Origin: Runella sp.
GTDB lineage: Bacteria; Bacteroidota; Bacteroidia; Cytophagales; Spirosomataceae
DNA: 64,000 nucleotides
NCBI GenBank assembly: GCA_023254175.1
Contig: JALQYJ010000001.1
Span: 1-64,000, forward strand
Direction of reading: 5' to 3'
In this document: piece by piece, positions 63,485 through 64,000 of the stretch
Layout of the letters: every line of letters starts with the position of its first letter
Position numbering within the stretch: the stretch's first letter is position 1
The notes under the pieces: generated by a model
Told to the model about the DNA's origin: nothing
The model's input: only the letters and a program-made list of their open reading frames with translations
Database searches by the model: none
Translations under genes and position numbers: made by a program

Positions 63485-64000
63485 TTAATGCATTCGTCTA
63501 ATTTTCCAGATTTTCAATAGTATATACGCAAAAATCATACCTCCAAGATGCGCAAAGTGAGCAACTCCTGAATCTTGGATGTTCATTCCTGCATAAAGCT
63601 CGTATAGTGCATAAAAAGTGACAAAATACTTGGCTTTTATAGGGATAGGGAAGAACAAAAGCATCATTTCCATGTTTGGGAAAATAAGCCCAAAAGCCGC
63701 AATAATTCCAAATATAGCCCCTGAAGCCCCTACCATTGGGATGTTTAGGCGGGTATTTACGGTGTTTTTGACAAAAGCTACACTATCATTGATATACGAA
63801 AGATTTTTGGGCTGCTCTTCAAAGCTATTCAGAAAATCGAGGGAAGAACGTTTGATATCAGGGGCAAAACGAGTCAAAAAATCCAAAAACGCTTCTGGTG
63901 AAGGGTATTGACTGTATAAGTCAACGGCTTGTTTTAGCTCATACATTTCATACAAATTAATGACTGTGTAGAGAAAGCCTGCTCCAATGCCTGTTACGAA
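63485..64000 (-). CDS. Second rhomboid-family protease (5' end outside the window)
   Basis: The C-terminal 171 residues of a rhomboid protease, open to the window edge. The visible part starts FVTGIGAGFLYTVINLYEMY and includes an inserted extracytoplasmic helix-rich stretch (about 30-80), Ser in VGASGAIFGII and His in VAHFAHLGGMIFAYILL, so both catalytic residues are present. The first membrane segments and the HxxxN motif lie outside. It is placed as a tandem partner of the rhomboid at 62464-63381. Confidence 0.9.
   Translation of the reverse strand, partial: FVTGIGAGFLYTVINLYEMYELKQAVDLYSQYPSPEAFLDFLTRFAPDIKRSSLDFLNSFEEQPKNLSYINDSVAFVKNTVNTRLNIPMVGASGAIFGIIAAFGLIFPNMEMMLLFFPIPIKAKYFVTFYALYELYAGMNIQDSGVAHFAHLGGMIFAYILLKIWKIRRMH

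Noticed and set aside
1..64000. CRISPR arrays, insertion sequences, prophage or integrase genes
   Set aside because: I saw no direct repeat array, transposase, recombinase or phage structural gene in any frame.

Overview
The window looks like a chromosome segment of a Bacteroidota bacterium, most likely an aerobic member of the Cytophagales (Runella/Dyadobacter/Spirosoma-like). The signs are two SusC/SusD outer-membrane uptake pairs, a gliding-motility lipoprotein GldH, the LpxC-FabZ fusion typical of the phylum, a bifunctional HisIE, SusC-type TonB receptors with carboxypeptidase-like N-terminal domains, and promoters of the Bacteroidota type (TTTG, about 19-23 nt, TAnnTTTG). The genus is an inference. 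I saw no insertion sequence, prophage, CRISPR array, integrase or toxin-antitoxin pair, so most of the window is core or metabolic chromosome with two decayed gene remnants.

Layout. 1-8.4 kb: a minus-strand SusC-SusD pair followed by a large FG-GAP/ASPIC lipoprotein. 9.1-9.9 kb: a NUDIX-fold regulator transcribed away from them. 9.9-12.8 kb: a secreted sugar dehydrogenase fused to PKD, cytochrome c and a carbohydrate-binding-like tail. 13.1-15.2 kb: an OmpR-type two-component system. 15.6-16.5 kb: a Gfo/Idh/MocA oxidoreductase, followed by a degraded gene. 17.0-21.8 kb: a minus-strand group of a flippase, gldH and mutS. 22.2-23.1 kb: cysM. 23.1-28.1 kb: a second, paralogous SusCD pair. 28.4-33.6 kb: an OmpA-type repeat protein, then a MacA-like adaptor and a TolC-like channel. 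33.8-34.3 kb: the remnant of a serine hydrolase. 34.3-39.3 kb: a MATE transporter, a DEDDh exonuclease, a secreted conserved protein and an FtsX/MacB-type permease. 39.34 kb: tRNA-Leu(CAA). 39.6-44.1 kb: HD phosphohydrolase-lpxD-lpxC/fabZ-lpxA. 44.4-48.0 kb: a cyclophilin, a sigma-54-type response regulator without a DNA-binding tail, hisIE and an aguB-like amidase. 48.2-51.4 kb: an S9 peptidase and a Tat-exported sugar isomerase-like protein. 51.5-56.6 kb: a TonB receptor, a MarR regulator, a small membrane protein and a dicarboxylate symporter. 56.9-60.3 kb: a tight operon of a GH109-like oxidoreductase, a GlcN6P-deaminase-like protein and a Tat-exported alpha/beta hydrolase. 60.4-64.0 kb: dxs and two rhomboid proteases, the last cut by the window edge.

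How it fits together. Several loci point to capture and breakdown of polymeric or amino-sugar carbon: two SusCD importers, an oxidizing sugar dehydrogenase at the cell surface or in the periplasm, a NUDIX-type sugar-responsive regulator with a worn catalytic box, and the GH109/NagB-like operon. The rest is envelope building (lipid A first steps, flippase, OmpA, TolC/adaptor) and housekeeping. Nothing here is clearly a new defence or mobile system. The best leads for something undescribed are the NUDIX regulator with a shared 14-bp motif in front of both divergent genes, the amino-sugar operon with a changed deaminase active site, and the families of long perfect hairpins that fill most convergent gene junctions.
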